DNA from: Chloranthus sessilifolius
Lineage: Eukaryota; Streptophyta; Magnoliopsida; Chloranthales; Chloranthaceae
Direction: 5' to 3'
Length of the DNA: 64,000 nucleotides
Assembly (NCBI GenBank): GCA_021018995.1
Contig: CM037588.1
Location: forward strand, 92,106,765 to 92,170,764
Of this stretch, positions 32,837 to 45,900 are shown piece after piece (the first letter of the stretch is position 1; each line of letters starts with the position of its first letter). A program made the translations under genes and the position numbers. Under the pieces are notes generated by a model. The model was given only the letters and a program-made list of their open reading frames with translations. It searched no databases and was not told the origin of the DNA.

Positions 32837-35800
32837 GTTGTGTTTACTTCGTTTTCCATAACTTATTGAACTGCGTTTTGTTCTATGGCTGGTTTCTTTA
32901 TCACCTGCTGTCAATAGCTAGGGCATTGCTACATGTTTTTACAGTTAATATATTTGGGTCAATATCTTTTTTTTTTCCTCGACTACATGGAGCATAAAAA
33001 TGTTTACTTTTTTTAATTGTCAAAGAAACTGTAATAGTGAAGTGAAGGGGTTTGAAACTAAGACCTCATGATTTTTAAGTTTTATAGTTAACCAAGTGTT
33101 CATAAGCATTCCTTTTAGTGCATATAAATGTTGCAAAAAATGAAGCTTGGCTTACAGTTTTGTAATATTTTTCTTTCAGGGATACACAAATACTGATTGT
33201 CCACTTGATGCTTTAACTGTATATGATGAAATATTACGTCAGGGGTTGCAGCCTGACAGGCTCACCTATAATACACTGATTTTTGCATTCACTAAATCTG
33301 GGAAAATGGATGCTGCTATGCGATTGTTTGCAGAAATGAAGGTCTCATGCAAGTCTTCAAAAGGCCAGTTTAGAGCCATTTATTTATCATGCTTCTTAAG
33401 TACAGAAACCATGTTCCGATTTACTTGAATAATTTCCATCTTTCTTGCAGGAATCCGCACAGACGGTTAACTGTTGTGAGCTTTCTCCGGATGCTTCCAC
33501 TTACACTGTGCTACTTAAGGTCCGTTACAGGAATTATGTACATAAATGACTCCATAAATTTGACCATTTTTGTCATAGGGATTAAATAAACCTGTGTTAT
33601 AAATCTTTCCTTTTGTAATGCGACTGAAGCATGCTTGCATATTAACATACTTATGAGGAATCTGTTAAGCGGAACTATTTGTTTGTTGAGAAGATGCAAA
33701 GAATATTATATATTGCAGGTAACATTCTTTGGTCATTTGATCAAGAATTTTCATCATTTTTTTATGGGTAAGCTGGGATTGAACCTGCGACCTCAAGGTT
33801 GCAATATTGTCAACCCTTCCATTAGGCTACAGGCCCAATCCTCGAGAACTTTAGTCATCGCCATTATCATCTACATCATGTTATCCCATCTATTTGGGTC
33901 AGCTTTGCAAGTTCTATTTATCCACCATCTCCGTTTAGGGCAAGGGTTCTTTGAGTTGAATATGGTAAAGCATCTCACATTTTCTCTCTCCATTACCACT
34001 CACCAAGAATGTAAGGTTACGAATCCTAGGACTCCTACATCCATCATGCTTTCTCTTTGAAATCGTACTTTCAATCCACTCATTGCAGCTTATTTTCCTA
34101 TTTTAGTATCTTCTCAATGGAAGTTGGCCTCAGGATTTATTAGACATTTGTAACATTTTCCCAAATCCAACTGGTGAGCATATACTGGATTTTTAAATTG
34201 ATAAAACTGCTTTAATTATCCTTGGAGTGGTAATGATTTCATTTATGTATCTCTAGTTGAAATTCCAATTGCACATCCATTAGGTCTTGATCTTGCTATT
34301 GTAGAGCCATGAGCAGTAAGGAGTATTTTAGTGGCAATGAACCCTTATGACATCCAACATTCCTTGCGGTACTTGATAAGATCATCATCATTGTCACCAC
34401 CACCACCACCAATGACCCTTGAGCTTTGGGAGTCCTATGTCGTTACTCATTTCTCTTTGGACTTGAGCCTTGAGCTTTTGGAGTCCTATTCCTTTATTAA
34501 TTTCCCTTTAGTCCTTCACGTTACATTTTACTACTTTAAGTCTTTATCAGTCTTCGCCTTCTCCTACCTTCTCGTGCTTGTATTGTAGCCCACATAAATG
34601 GGTTTTTTCAGATCTCCAATAGACTTGCCGAAACCATCTCAAACAACATTCCTTTATTTTATCTTAGGACTCATCATAAGGATTTGATGCTAATCCTCCT
34701 CCTTTCTCACCTGGACTTGTGATCGACATAGGTGGAGTCAATTCTCTTACTTTGATATGTTTCCTGAATAAAGGTAAATAAACTCAAAACTTCTTGAGTT
34801 GGTCTAAAGAAGCCTTAACAAGGTCATTTTCTCACTAATAAGTTGCTGATGTTGGATGGCTGACTATCTGTTATATATGATAGAGCAATTCCGAACAGGA
34901 CCACTGTTGAAAGCTTTTGCTGCAATGAGAAAAAATGCAGGGGAGAGAGGATATCACTATCTTGGTCCATAAATCACCCTATAGATGCCTATTTGAGCAC
35001 CATTAGTCCTTGTTTGATTGCATGTATTGGCAAAACGTGTTTTCAGGTCAATACACATTTCGCCTGTATTGGTACTACGCGCATCAGCCCATTGTTTGAT
35101 GACGTAGAAAGCTAAACGTGTATTGGCCTGAAACACGTTTTCACTTCGTTTGCTAGCACAAGCTTGTAGTAGCCCAACCTATGTATCACATAAAAATTAA
35201 GGTGTGTTGTAGGTGTAGTTGCATTTGATCTGAAACTGATCAATGGTTCGAATTCCATTAAAATTTACAAGTGCTTAATTTTTTATTAAACATCGTGTTA
35301 GACGTTATTGTCGATACAAAATTCATTGCCGCCAAGTACGACTTTTATTTTTTTACCAAAAGAAAAAAAAACACCCTATGCCTATGACTGTTCATCAAGT
35401 AGTCCAAGCCATTAATCATTGAACATTAAAAAGAGGTTTCCACACACTCCAATTATTGTCTTAAATGGGTGCTAGCGAAGTGGCTTTACATAGGTGATCT
35501 GCTCTCCAGATAGCTTATACGGGTGCTTCTCAATAGCATTGCCATGTATGACCGTCATTAGTCAGTCCCTACCAAATGTCTTATGCTTTTCTAGCACTAA
35601 ATTGTATTAAAAGCAAACTTTCACTTATTTTCAGGAGCTTTAACATCTGTGAAACCAGCTGTTGATATGTTTTGACCGCTGATTTATTTTCCATAAAACC
35701 TTCTCCAGCTTAAAAGCTAAGCATGAATTAAAATAAGAAAGCGACTAACCTTCAAGAGCTTTCTGCAGCCTGGTATTTCTTCCCCAACCATTAAAAAGCT

Positions 35801-38800
35801 TCTCTATCTACCAATTCAAAAAAAAAAAAATGAAAAAATCTTCTATATCTTCCCTGCAAAACAAATCTATTTGTTTCTTTTTTTTTTTATATAGTAAAAA
35901 ACCTATTTGTTTAATTTCACCTCTTCGACTCAGTGAGCATCATCAATGGCATCAATGGCTTATGATTCATCAAAATCACCAGTTCTGCTTCTTGAATGCC
36001 TCATAAGTTCAAGAAGCAAAGAGCTCTCCTTTGCCTTCCCTATCTCTTTAGATCCACAGATCCTCCAAGCTTAAGAGACAAAACCCTAATCTAGAAACCC
36101 AACAAACTTCTAATATTCATGATTGACTCGGGACAACGACCCTAAAACACGTGAATGATAATGAAATGAAAATGTGTTGAAATTAAATTGATTAATTGAA
36201 ACATAAATTTCAAAATATCGCGATACCTTGGGGTTTCATAGATTTCCGCTTGAGTGATAAGATTAGATTCGGCTAAGGTCCAATCCAATGCGCGAGATCC
36301 GTTAGCTTCGCGGAAGGGGCGATCCTAGAGATAGAATTCTAGCATCTTCTAGATTAGGGCGTCCGCTCAAAGTTCCAAAGTGGAATCACTAGATCTTGCT
36401 AGGGCTTGTTGAATCGGATTGATCCAACAATTCAGATGAAAGCTAGGGTTTGCGATTTCATAATATTCAACTAGAAATTGGATGCAATAAGTTTAAGGGG
36501 ATCAGAAAGAAAGCAACAAATAGATAAATAGAGAGAGAAATATAGGCACGACTAGAAAATAATAGGCATCACACCCTTGGCCTCGCACCAAGCCATCCCA
36601 AAAAAGAAGAATCACTCTCCTTGCAAGCTCATCTCAAGCTTAAAGCAAATAGTCTTTTTTCATTAATCATCAACTGCCTCCAAAAGGCTTACAAAAGATG
36701 TTTTATAGTAAGCATAAACAAACAAAGCTCTAAAACTGAAAAATTACCAAACTATCCTAAACTGATTACATTCGACTAAAAAGAAACTGATACGGGAACT
36801 TACTAAATGCAATGCTAGGGCTGAGATTAATATCAAAATCAATTCAAGCAATTAAAATAACAATTTCTCATGACAAATTACCATAAAAATATTCTAGAAG
36901 TTCGATTGGATAATTTAATTACGACCCAAAATAGCATTACTTTTTGTGTACGTTCCCCTATCGGATCTAGAAGACTTAGGTTCTTATGAACGGCTAGATC
37001 TCCTATAGTTTTAGGGCATCGAACTCGCAAGCGAGTTTTCTTGATACCATACAAAAATAAAAGACTAATAATGATTTAATGAAGAACGGGTAATTTGATT
37101 TTAGATTTTTTTTTAATGGAATAAATAGGCTAGATTTGGGATTTAATTGAGAAATAATTAAATAGGGTTACGCTACTTACGCAAGTCGTAAATCTAAAGA
37201 AGATAGAGATGGAAGAAGAGTTGGCATCGCACCAAACCGCACTCGGGATCGAAGAATCGCTCTTCGTTTTGAGAAAGTCCCACCCTCACGAAAGTTTAAA
37301 ACTCTCAAGTTTGCAAAAGCAATTTTTTTAATTCACTAATAATTAAATTCTATCACTAATGACCTTTATATAGGCTTTTACAATGCATAAAATTAGAAAT
37401 CATAGTGTAACTTTAATTCCTAGTTCAAATAAAAGAAATATCCTAATTCTTCTAAAACAATAAAATATAGTCTTAAAATAATAAAGAAACTAATCCTTTC
37501 TCTAATAAAAAAATAAATCCTATTTTCTAAAATAAAATAATAAAAGAGACTAATCTTAATTCAATTAGGAGTCATGAAATTCGTTACTTTCTGTGCAGCT
37601 TCTGAAAGCTGGCCATAAATTCTTCAATACTTGTCGGAATTGCTCATTTTTTAGCTCGTTGGAAAGCTACTTTGATAAGATTTCAAATATGACACATTTC
37701 GCATCAGTCTGACTTTGTTTGACACTTCATAAAGGCCAAACATAAAAGTGAGGGGATTAAAAGTTGAAGACCCTCTGATCAGAGAAATTTTGGCAATAAA
37801 TTTTGGATTTTCTTCTTTTTGATCACTTTGACGTTCTTCTTTCGCCTCCGATATGTTATGGGCGGTTGCTTGAATCGAATGTTCCCGTCAACTCTCCCCG
37901 GGTTAGAAGGATTCATCCTCGTTGAATACCAGTTGTGATAGAGGTCCAAGAGATCCGGATCAATCTGCTAAATCTCTTCCCTTGTTATCCACGTATTCTC
38001 TTAATCGACTTTGTTCTTCCACTTGACCAAATACTTTTGAAGTCCCCCCTTGATTGGTGGACATAATCTGATCTTCCATCACATCTTCAATGATCTCACG
38101 AAATTGCCGAGTAGGTGGAGGTAATGGCGTGGGTCGGGGAATAATTGGGGCATTGGATATAGAAGGCTCAAAGGGGTTGGTAGGGAAGGTTGAGTGGCCA
38201 TGGAATGGAACAAGATCTCCCACGTTGAAAGTCGCGCTAATCCCCAAATCTGGTGGAAGATCTAAGATGTAAGCGTTAGAACCGGCACGCTTCAAGATCT
38301 TATAGGGTCCAACACTTCGAGCGTGTAACTTCTTTGCACTTCCTTGCGGGAATCACTCGGGCCTATTCCAAGCTATCACAAAATCACCCTCTTGAAATTC
38401 TTTGAACCGTCTATGAGAATATGCAGAAAACTTGTATTTTTCATTGTTCGCATTAATTCTTTTCTTAATCTCAGCATGCAACTCATGAATGCGTTGTGCA
38501 AATGTAGATGCAGACTCCTATGACCTTTGATGAGTAGACATTGGGAGTAAATCTATGGGCGTACTAGAATTCGGCTTACCCTTCCACTGGATGAGGTATG
38601 CCTAATGTTTCTCAGATTGCATTCTTCTTACAGTCCAAGTGTTGTTAATTTTCGGTTTACCTTTCCACTTAAGTAGATACTCTCGATATGCTTGATATGT
38701 CTTTACCTTAGTAACAAAACATGGATCTCCCAAAACTTTTCCATCTAACCTCGTCACATATTGTTCAGGCATGTACTTGGAAATCAATGAGTAGATAGGA

Positions 38801-41800
38801 TTGGTCTCAAGTGGATGGGCATCAAGGAATGAGTCTGAATGTTTTGTTGTTGGGCCTAAAAAAGGTGTATGTGCATGTACCGACTCTATATGCTCATGTG
38901 TAAGTGACACTACTAACACTAACAACCCATGTGTGAGTTACTTGATTGACTCGTGTGTACTTAGTTCGATCAACTTCAAAGACTCAAGTGCACTCAACTC
39001 TACCAACAATAAGGACTCGTGCACAACTGATTCTACGAACACTAACAAATCGCGAGTATGTGACTTGGTCGAATCGCGCGTGGGTGATTCGGTTGACTCA
39101 CGTGTGGGCGACTTAACATCACTAGTTACAAGGGAAATAAAATTCCCTTTAGCACAATCTGGACTTTCTTCAGCTTCTTCTATCCCCTTTTCACTCAGCA
39201 CGGTACTAGGGTCTTACACAATTTCTTCCACTTTCCTATTTTTCGGCTCCTTAGGACTCTCTCTTTTAGTCAATAAATTCAAAGTGAGAAATTTTGTGGG
39301 GCATTGATAGGCAAAATATCCGAACCCTTGACACTTAAGGCAATCAGGACACTTATCCGTCTTGGTTTTCAAACTCTAAAGAAGGTGACAGTGTGTTAAA
39401 GGAACATACTTTTCAATAAGTCTCACCTTCATGTCCTCCCATGTGGAGATAAGTTCAATCCGAAGAGATTCAATGCGACGTTCTATATGAGTCCAAAAAC
39501 TTTTTGCATTACCCTCCAACTTTATTTTCACTAGCCTAATTTTGTACTCATTTGGTACGCCATACCAATCAAAACACTCCTCTACACTAGACAACTACTC
39601 CACGAAGGTTTTGAGATTCATCCATCCTGCAAAATTTGCAAAATTTGGAACCTCATCCCGAATGGACTTTAGAAACTTCTCCGCATGATCGTAGTTGGGT
39701 TCATAATGATGAGGGCATCCCCTAACTCTATTTCCATCCAAACCCTGGAGGTTCGACTATGGATTTTTAAAGCCTCATGCTGAGTTTGCATTTGGGCTTG
39801 TAGATCGGCTTGATTTGCCGTCAACTTAGATGCAAGTTCCTTATTCAGGGGTTCTATCTTAAGGGAATCCATGACTATGCAAGACAAAACTTATATGATG
39901 CAAGACAAAACTATATGATACAAAACAAAGCAATAATAAAAAAAATAAATTCTAAAACCTATATGAACACTGAAACCCTAAAACTAAATTGATGCTTTGA
40001 TACCAACTTGATGCGGGAACTTACTAAATGCAATGCTAGGGCTGAGATTATTATCAAAATTAATTCAAACAATTAAAGTAACAATTTCTCATGACAAATT
40101 ACCATAGAAATATTTTAGAAATTCGATTAGATAATTTAATTACAACCCAAAATAGCGTTACTTTTCGTGTACGAGTTCCCTATCGGATCTAGAATACTAG
40201 GGTTCTTATGAATGACTAGTTTTCCAATAGTTTTAGGGCGTCAAACGAACTCGTAAGTGGGTTTTCTCGATACCGTACAAACAGAAAAGGCTAATAATGA
40301 TTTAATAAAGAACGGGTAATTTGATTTTGGATTTTTTTTTTGTTATGGAATAAATAGGCTAGATTTGGGATTTAATTGAGAAATAACTAATTAGGGTTAC
40401 GCTACTTACGCAAATCGTGGATCTAAAGAAGATATAAATGGAATAAGAGTTGACCTCGCACCAAACCGCATGCAGGATCGAAGAATCGCTCTTCGTTTTG
40501 AGAGAATCACACCCTCACGAAAGTTTAGAACTCTCATGTTTGCAAAAGCAATTTTTTTAATTCACCAGTAATTAAATTCTAGCACTAATGGCCCTTATAT
40601 AGGCTTTTACAATGCATAAAATTAGAAATCCTAGTGTAACTCTAATTCCTAGTTCAAATAAAAGAAATATCCTAATTCTTCTAAAACAATAAAATATAGT
40701 CCTAAAACAATAAGGAAACTAATCATATTTCTAATAAAAGAAGCAAATCCTATTTTCTAAAATAAAATAATAAAAGAGACTAATCCTAATTCAATGAGGA
40801 ATTTTGAAATTCGTTACTTTCTGTGCAGTTTCCGAAAACTGACCATAAATTCTTCAATACTTGTCGGAATTGCTCGTTTTTTGGCTCGATGGAAAGCTAC
40901 TTCGATAAGCTTTCAAATATGACCAATTTCGCATCAATTCGACTTTGTTTGACACTTCAAAATAGGCCAAACATAAAAGTGATGGGATTGAAAGTTGAAG
41001 ACCATTTGATCAGAGAATTTTTGGCAATAAATTTTGTATTTTCTTCTTTATGATCACTTTGATATTCTTCTTTCGCCTCCGATATGTTTTTGGTGGTTGC
41101 TTGAATCGGATGGCCCCATCAAAACCTAGGAAAATAGACTAAAACGTCAAAGCTCGACGTTGACTTGCTCGAGTGACAACCGATGCTCGCTTGAGCGGCT
41201 TGTTCCAAAGAAATCTTCTGCTCATTTCGATGCCTCGCTTGAGCGATAACGAAACTCGCTCGCGCGAGTTTTGACCGAAAGTTTGGCGTTATTTCTGAAG
41301 CTTTCTCGCTCGAGCGAGAAGTGGGGTTGCTTGAGCGAGTTTGAATAGTGTGTTCTCCTTTTGGCCTGATTCTGGTTCCCTCTTCATTTCTTCCTATGCC
41401 GGTACCCGCGATATGGCCCAAAGCCTATGTCCGTAGTGTCGGCATCCCCGTCAATGATATAATACAAGGTCATCTGCTTGGGAAGGAGGAGGTTCTCTCT
41501 TTCTTGATGTCCTTTTTCAAAGAGAGAACAATGAGGATAAGGGAGCTGTTGGGTCATTTATGAGGAAGTTGACGCCGATGCTTCGTGAAATGCGTAGGCA
41601 GATTTGCTTATGAGGGTATCGCTTCGTATCCATTCTTAACAACGTGTAGTGATTGTCGTACGATACACGTAGGGTCAAACAACCTAACCTGTTCGACTTG
41701 TGTAATGGCTCCCCGAAACGTGTCTTCAAGGGGAAATGTGAGCAATCAAAATTGGTATTGTACAATGAAAATGAAAATGCACCACTATGTAACCCATACA

Positions 41801-42910
41801 ATTCAAAATTGGTATTGTACCTGTGTTGACACTTCAATTTTGGAGTAAAAGCCAGTCCCAAGTTGGGAAGATAAATTCTCATCTCTTTTTGAATGGTTGT
41901 AAGCAACTGTGATCAACTTGTTAAAGCGATCAAGGAAGAGCGCTGTAGGTATATAATAAGTACTTTGTAAGAAATTGTGGTCTACTTATTAAAGTGATCA
42001 AGAGCATTGTAGGTATATAATAAGTATTTGTCTCGTTAACTCCAAATGGAAACATGAGCCCACATTTACTAGATCCCAGTAGATATTCTTATTTGCAGGA
42101 AGGGACTTAACCTCTTACTTCACGGAAAAATTCTGGCGGTTAACTTTTGAAACATTCTTGAATATTTTTTCTTGAAAGAATAGGATATGAGGCATAAGGA
42201 CCTTAATTACCAGACACATTAAGAAGCTGATGTGTGAGAGCGATCTTATGTAAAAAAAGCTACAATAGGAGTTGAAGCATGTAGAATCCTCTGGAGTGGC
42301 ATCCGAAGTAGAAGATTTGTGCATCATATGTAAGACAGGAGACTCTGGGTTTTCGCCCAAGTCTTGTGTGGTTTACTGATAGATGATCCGATCGGGAGTC
42401 GAGGAAAAAATTCTGGTGGTTAACTTTCGAAATATTCTTGAATATTTTTTCTTGAAAGAACAGGATATGAGGCATGAGGACCTTAATTACTAGACACGTT
42501 AAGAAGCCGGTGTGTGAGAGCGACCATATGTAAAAAAAGCTACAATAGGAGTTGAAGCATGTAGAATCCTCTGGAGTGGCATCCGAAGTAGAAGATTCGT
42601 GCATCATATATAAGACAGGAGACTCTGGGTTTTGGCTCAAGTCTTGTGCGGTTCATTGATGGAAGATTCGATTGGGAGTCGAATGATCATCTCAATGCTT
42701 TCAGAAAATGAATTTGTAAGACCAAAATTCTTCCAAGATTGGTCTGGGAATCTTTTTGAGAGAGTACCTACAATGTCAATACAAAAGCTAATCTTGAACT
42801 GGCCAAATTCATAGGTTCTACAGCCTTAGGTTCCCTAGTTGAGATAGAAGCAAGTACTATTAGTAAGAATGTGGCTTCTAATGTAATTTTGGGTCACTGT
42901 CATTGTATAC

Positions 42911-42970
<60 letters not shown>

Positions 42971-45900
42971 TTTTTTTTTTTCAATAGTTACTAAAGAAGA
43001 AGGGATATGTTTGTATTTGTATTTATCAAAATAGATTTATGTGTACATTTTATTTTCTTTTGTGATGTGTTTGCAAGGGTAAGTTCGTTATTTAGAGAGA
43101 GAAGCGAATGACCTAGTTAGAGTTAGAGTTAGAATCCTTACTAACCTTTTTATTACCTAAAGACAAGAATACCTTTATAAATATTACTCCTAACATGTCG
43201 TAGTTATACACACACATGTATATCCCAATACTCCTCAAGCTAGTGCATAGATATCAATCATTCCTAGCTTGACCATAATATCTTGAAGTAGGGAAGAGCC
43301 AACTGCCTTATTGAGAATATCTCTAACTACCTAGAAGATAAAACTTTGGGTGTATCTATGATTCAAGCTTTTCATGGAGGAAGTGCACATCAACCTCAAT
43401 ATGCTTGGTTCTTTCATGAAGCACCGAGTCAGATGTAATGCCAATGACAATCTGATTGTCACAGTGAAGAGGCATAAAAAAAGGAGGAAATCCCAATTCA
43501 GTGGGAAGTGATCTAAGCCATAGAAGTTCATGTCCCATGGGCCATAGATCTATGCTCGGATTCAACACTAGATTGAAATGCTACATCTTGGTTTTTACTT
43601 CTCCACACTACAAGATTACCTCTAAGGAAAGCACAGTATCCTGTGGTGAATTTATGAACTGAGCAACAATAAATGGAGCAAATGTAAGGTCTGCCCGAGT
43701 ATTGGTAAAATATATATGACGCCGAACAAGACGCATATACTTAGGTGGATCTGAAGGAGGCTCTCCAATATCAGTGTGAAGAAGATGTTTAGGATCCATG
43801 GGAGACTTGGAAGATCTACATCCAAGCATACTAGTGTCCGGCAACAAATCAAGACATATTTCCTTTGTGGGAAGGAAATCCCTTGAGGTGAATGAGCAAT
43901 ATACCAAGATAGAATATGAGGTGACCAAGTCTATTACATTGAATGCTAGACTTAATCCCGCCATTGCACGAGCTTTAAAGGCATTGTTATAATATCATCT
44001 ACATACGACAATAAGATAGTCCTTAGGCCTCCTGATTCAATATGAATAAAGCATGCGTGCTTTGAGTGGCATTGGGTGAAATCCATAGTAAAAACAATAA
44101 CATTAAACCTGTGGAACCAAGCTGTAGGAGACTGCTTTAGCCCGTAAATTGATTTGCGAAGGCGACAAACCTTCCTAGAATACTTCCCTAAAGACGAAAG
44201 CCAGGTGGGGCTCCATATAGACCCCCTCACTTAAATGCCCATGAAGGAGTTAATTTTTGTAAGTTAGGGTCTATAAATGTTATAATTTGACAGAGAAGGA
44301 GAAGAGAAGAAGAAGAGAAGAGATGGATGGATAATTAGGGTGTGCGTTAGATTCCCTCACACCCTTTGTTATTATTTATATTTTACTTACAAAAGGATCC
44401 TGATGGGGATGCCGACACCAAGGACTTAGGTTTTGGGCCATACAAGGTGTACCCACGGAAGAAGAAGCAACGGAGGAGCCATGGAGTGCCATCATCTACC
44501 GAGGAAAGGCCTTGAAGAGCACCAAAGAGGAGGGTCACTGCCTAGGTTCACTCGAGCGGACATCATTCTCTCTCGAGCGAGAATGCTTCAAAAACACGGG
44601 AAAACTCTCGGCCTATTGTCACTCGAGCGAGGGAGCATAAAAAATCAAGGCCAAAACTTTCGATCAAAGCTCGCTCGAGCGATCCCTGGTTGTCGCTCGA
44701 GTGACCCCTTGTAAAGATTCCCACTCGAGCAGGAACCAAATTTGCTTGAGCGAGTCGAGTGACAGGAGTTTTCCTTTTTTATCCTTATTTCTATTTTCTT
44801 TTTGTGTCCAATGTAAGTTAGCTTTTAGGGTAACATAGTACTTTTCTATTTTAGGGTATTCCCATTTGTAATTACTATAAAGGATATCTTGTACACCATT
44901 TTTGGAAATTGGTTGATTTTAATGAAAAGTACATTGCATTTTGGGCTTGAGAGGAGCTTTGAAGAGTGAGTCTTCTTCCCCATGTGGGTTTGGTGTGAGG
45001 CCAAGGGTGAGATGCTCATGTTATCTTTGATCTTCTCTTTACTTCTTGTTCTTGTCTAATTTTCTCATTTTTTCCCCAATCTCTTGCATCCAATTTTCCC
45101 CATTTTAATTGATTGTTCAAATTCCCAAACCCTAGATCTAGAACAACCTTGATGCCCATCCTTGTGGATCGAATCCGATTTTAGCCCGTCGATCAATGAC
45201 CGTTGTTGGGCTTGAACTTGTTCGTTTTGTGCCGTTAATCGCTTCAATTCAAAAGCCCTAGCGAGGAGCTACCGATTCCACCACGAACTACGATCGAATG
45301 CTCCGACCTAGACGAAGCTAGAGTTCTGTCGCTAGGATCGCCTCTTCTGCATATCCTAACGGATCTCGCACGTCGGATTGGACCCTACGTGAATCAAGCA
45401 TGGTCACCTAAGCTTTAATTTTTAATTAATTGTTCAATTAATTAGTTGAACTTTGATAAATTTGCATATCGTGGGATTCACAAAATTTAGGGTTGTTATC
45501 CCGCATCAGTTTTGGTATTAGAGGTTCTAGGTTAGGGCATATTTGCATGTCATTTCAATTTTATTGCATTTTATTTCATTTATGTTCATTAGTGTACACG
45601 TCTATTGTTTGACAAAAGTCCTTACTCATTTTGGATCACATGTGTATGTCATTTCGATGTCGTTTGATTTTATTACATTTGTGTGTTCATTTGTATGCAC
45701 TTCTTGTGTTTGTTAAAATTACTCATTGTGTAGTCACATTTGTGTGAACATCTTGTGTTTGTTAAAATTACTCACGTGATGTGTAGTTCACATTTGTGTG
45801 TTCACCTTGTGTTTGTTAAACTTACTCAATTACTTTTGGTTCATAGTTACTTGTTCATCGTAGCTTCCTTGTTTAGTGTGTTATGATCACTATGGGTACG

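Larger units (their letters stand above)
33520..36118. other. Intron C-D, first part
   Basis: Non-coding. Holds a tRNA-like SINE relic (33757-33845), a possible LINE RT fragment on the minus strand (34640-34990) and a hairpin MITE (about 35004-35155). The rest is AT-rich with T and A runs. Confidence 0.5.
36788..41121 (-). mobile_element. Gypsy-type LTR element B, non-autonomous, broken
   Basis: LTRs 36788-37890 and 40009-41121 (TGATRCGGGAACTTACTAAATG ... CCCRTCA). Met-type primer site reversed at the left edge of the right LTR (GATACCAACT); purine tract at 37891. Flanking AAAC repeat, 4-5 bp. The internal 2.1 kb holds gag ([20 protein letters not shown], 39.4-39.9 kb), a Ser/Glu-rich tract near 39.0 kb, a chromodomain-like piece ([15 protein letters not shown], about 38.65 kb) and the integrase C-terminal end ([15 protein letters not shown]). 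No RT or RNase H is seen. LTRs differ at roughly one base in ten over the first 260, so it is older than Gypsy-1. Inserted in solo LTR C1. Confidence 0.85.
36124..41453 (-). repeat. Solo LTR of family C (C1), split by element B, TSD ATGAT
   Basis: Parts 36124-36787 and 41122-41453 (996 bp together). Starts TGACTCGGGACAAC and ends GGCATCCCCGTCA. Exact target duplication ATGAT at 36119-36123 and 41454-41458. The LTR matches 51087-52188, 61465-62377 and, reversed, 44401-45508. Minus-strand TATA (TACTATAAAA) at 36701-36710. A TCGCTCGAGCGA-class palindrome cluster lies upstream of it at 41155-41345. Confidence 0.85.

Noticed and set aside
33757-33845. A functional tRNA gene
   Set aside because: Only A and B box words are present; no cloverleaf with paired acceptor stem could be formed.
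36783-41126. A perfect 5-bp TSD for element B
   Set aside because: The flanks are GAAAC and AAACC; only AAAC is shared without shifting the LTR edge.
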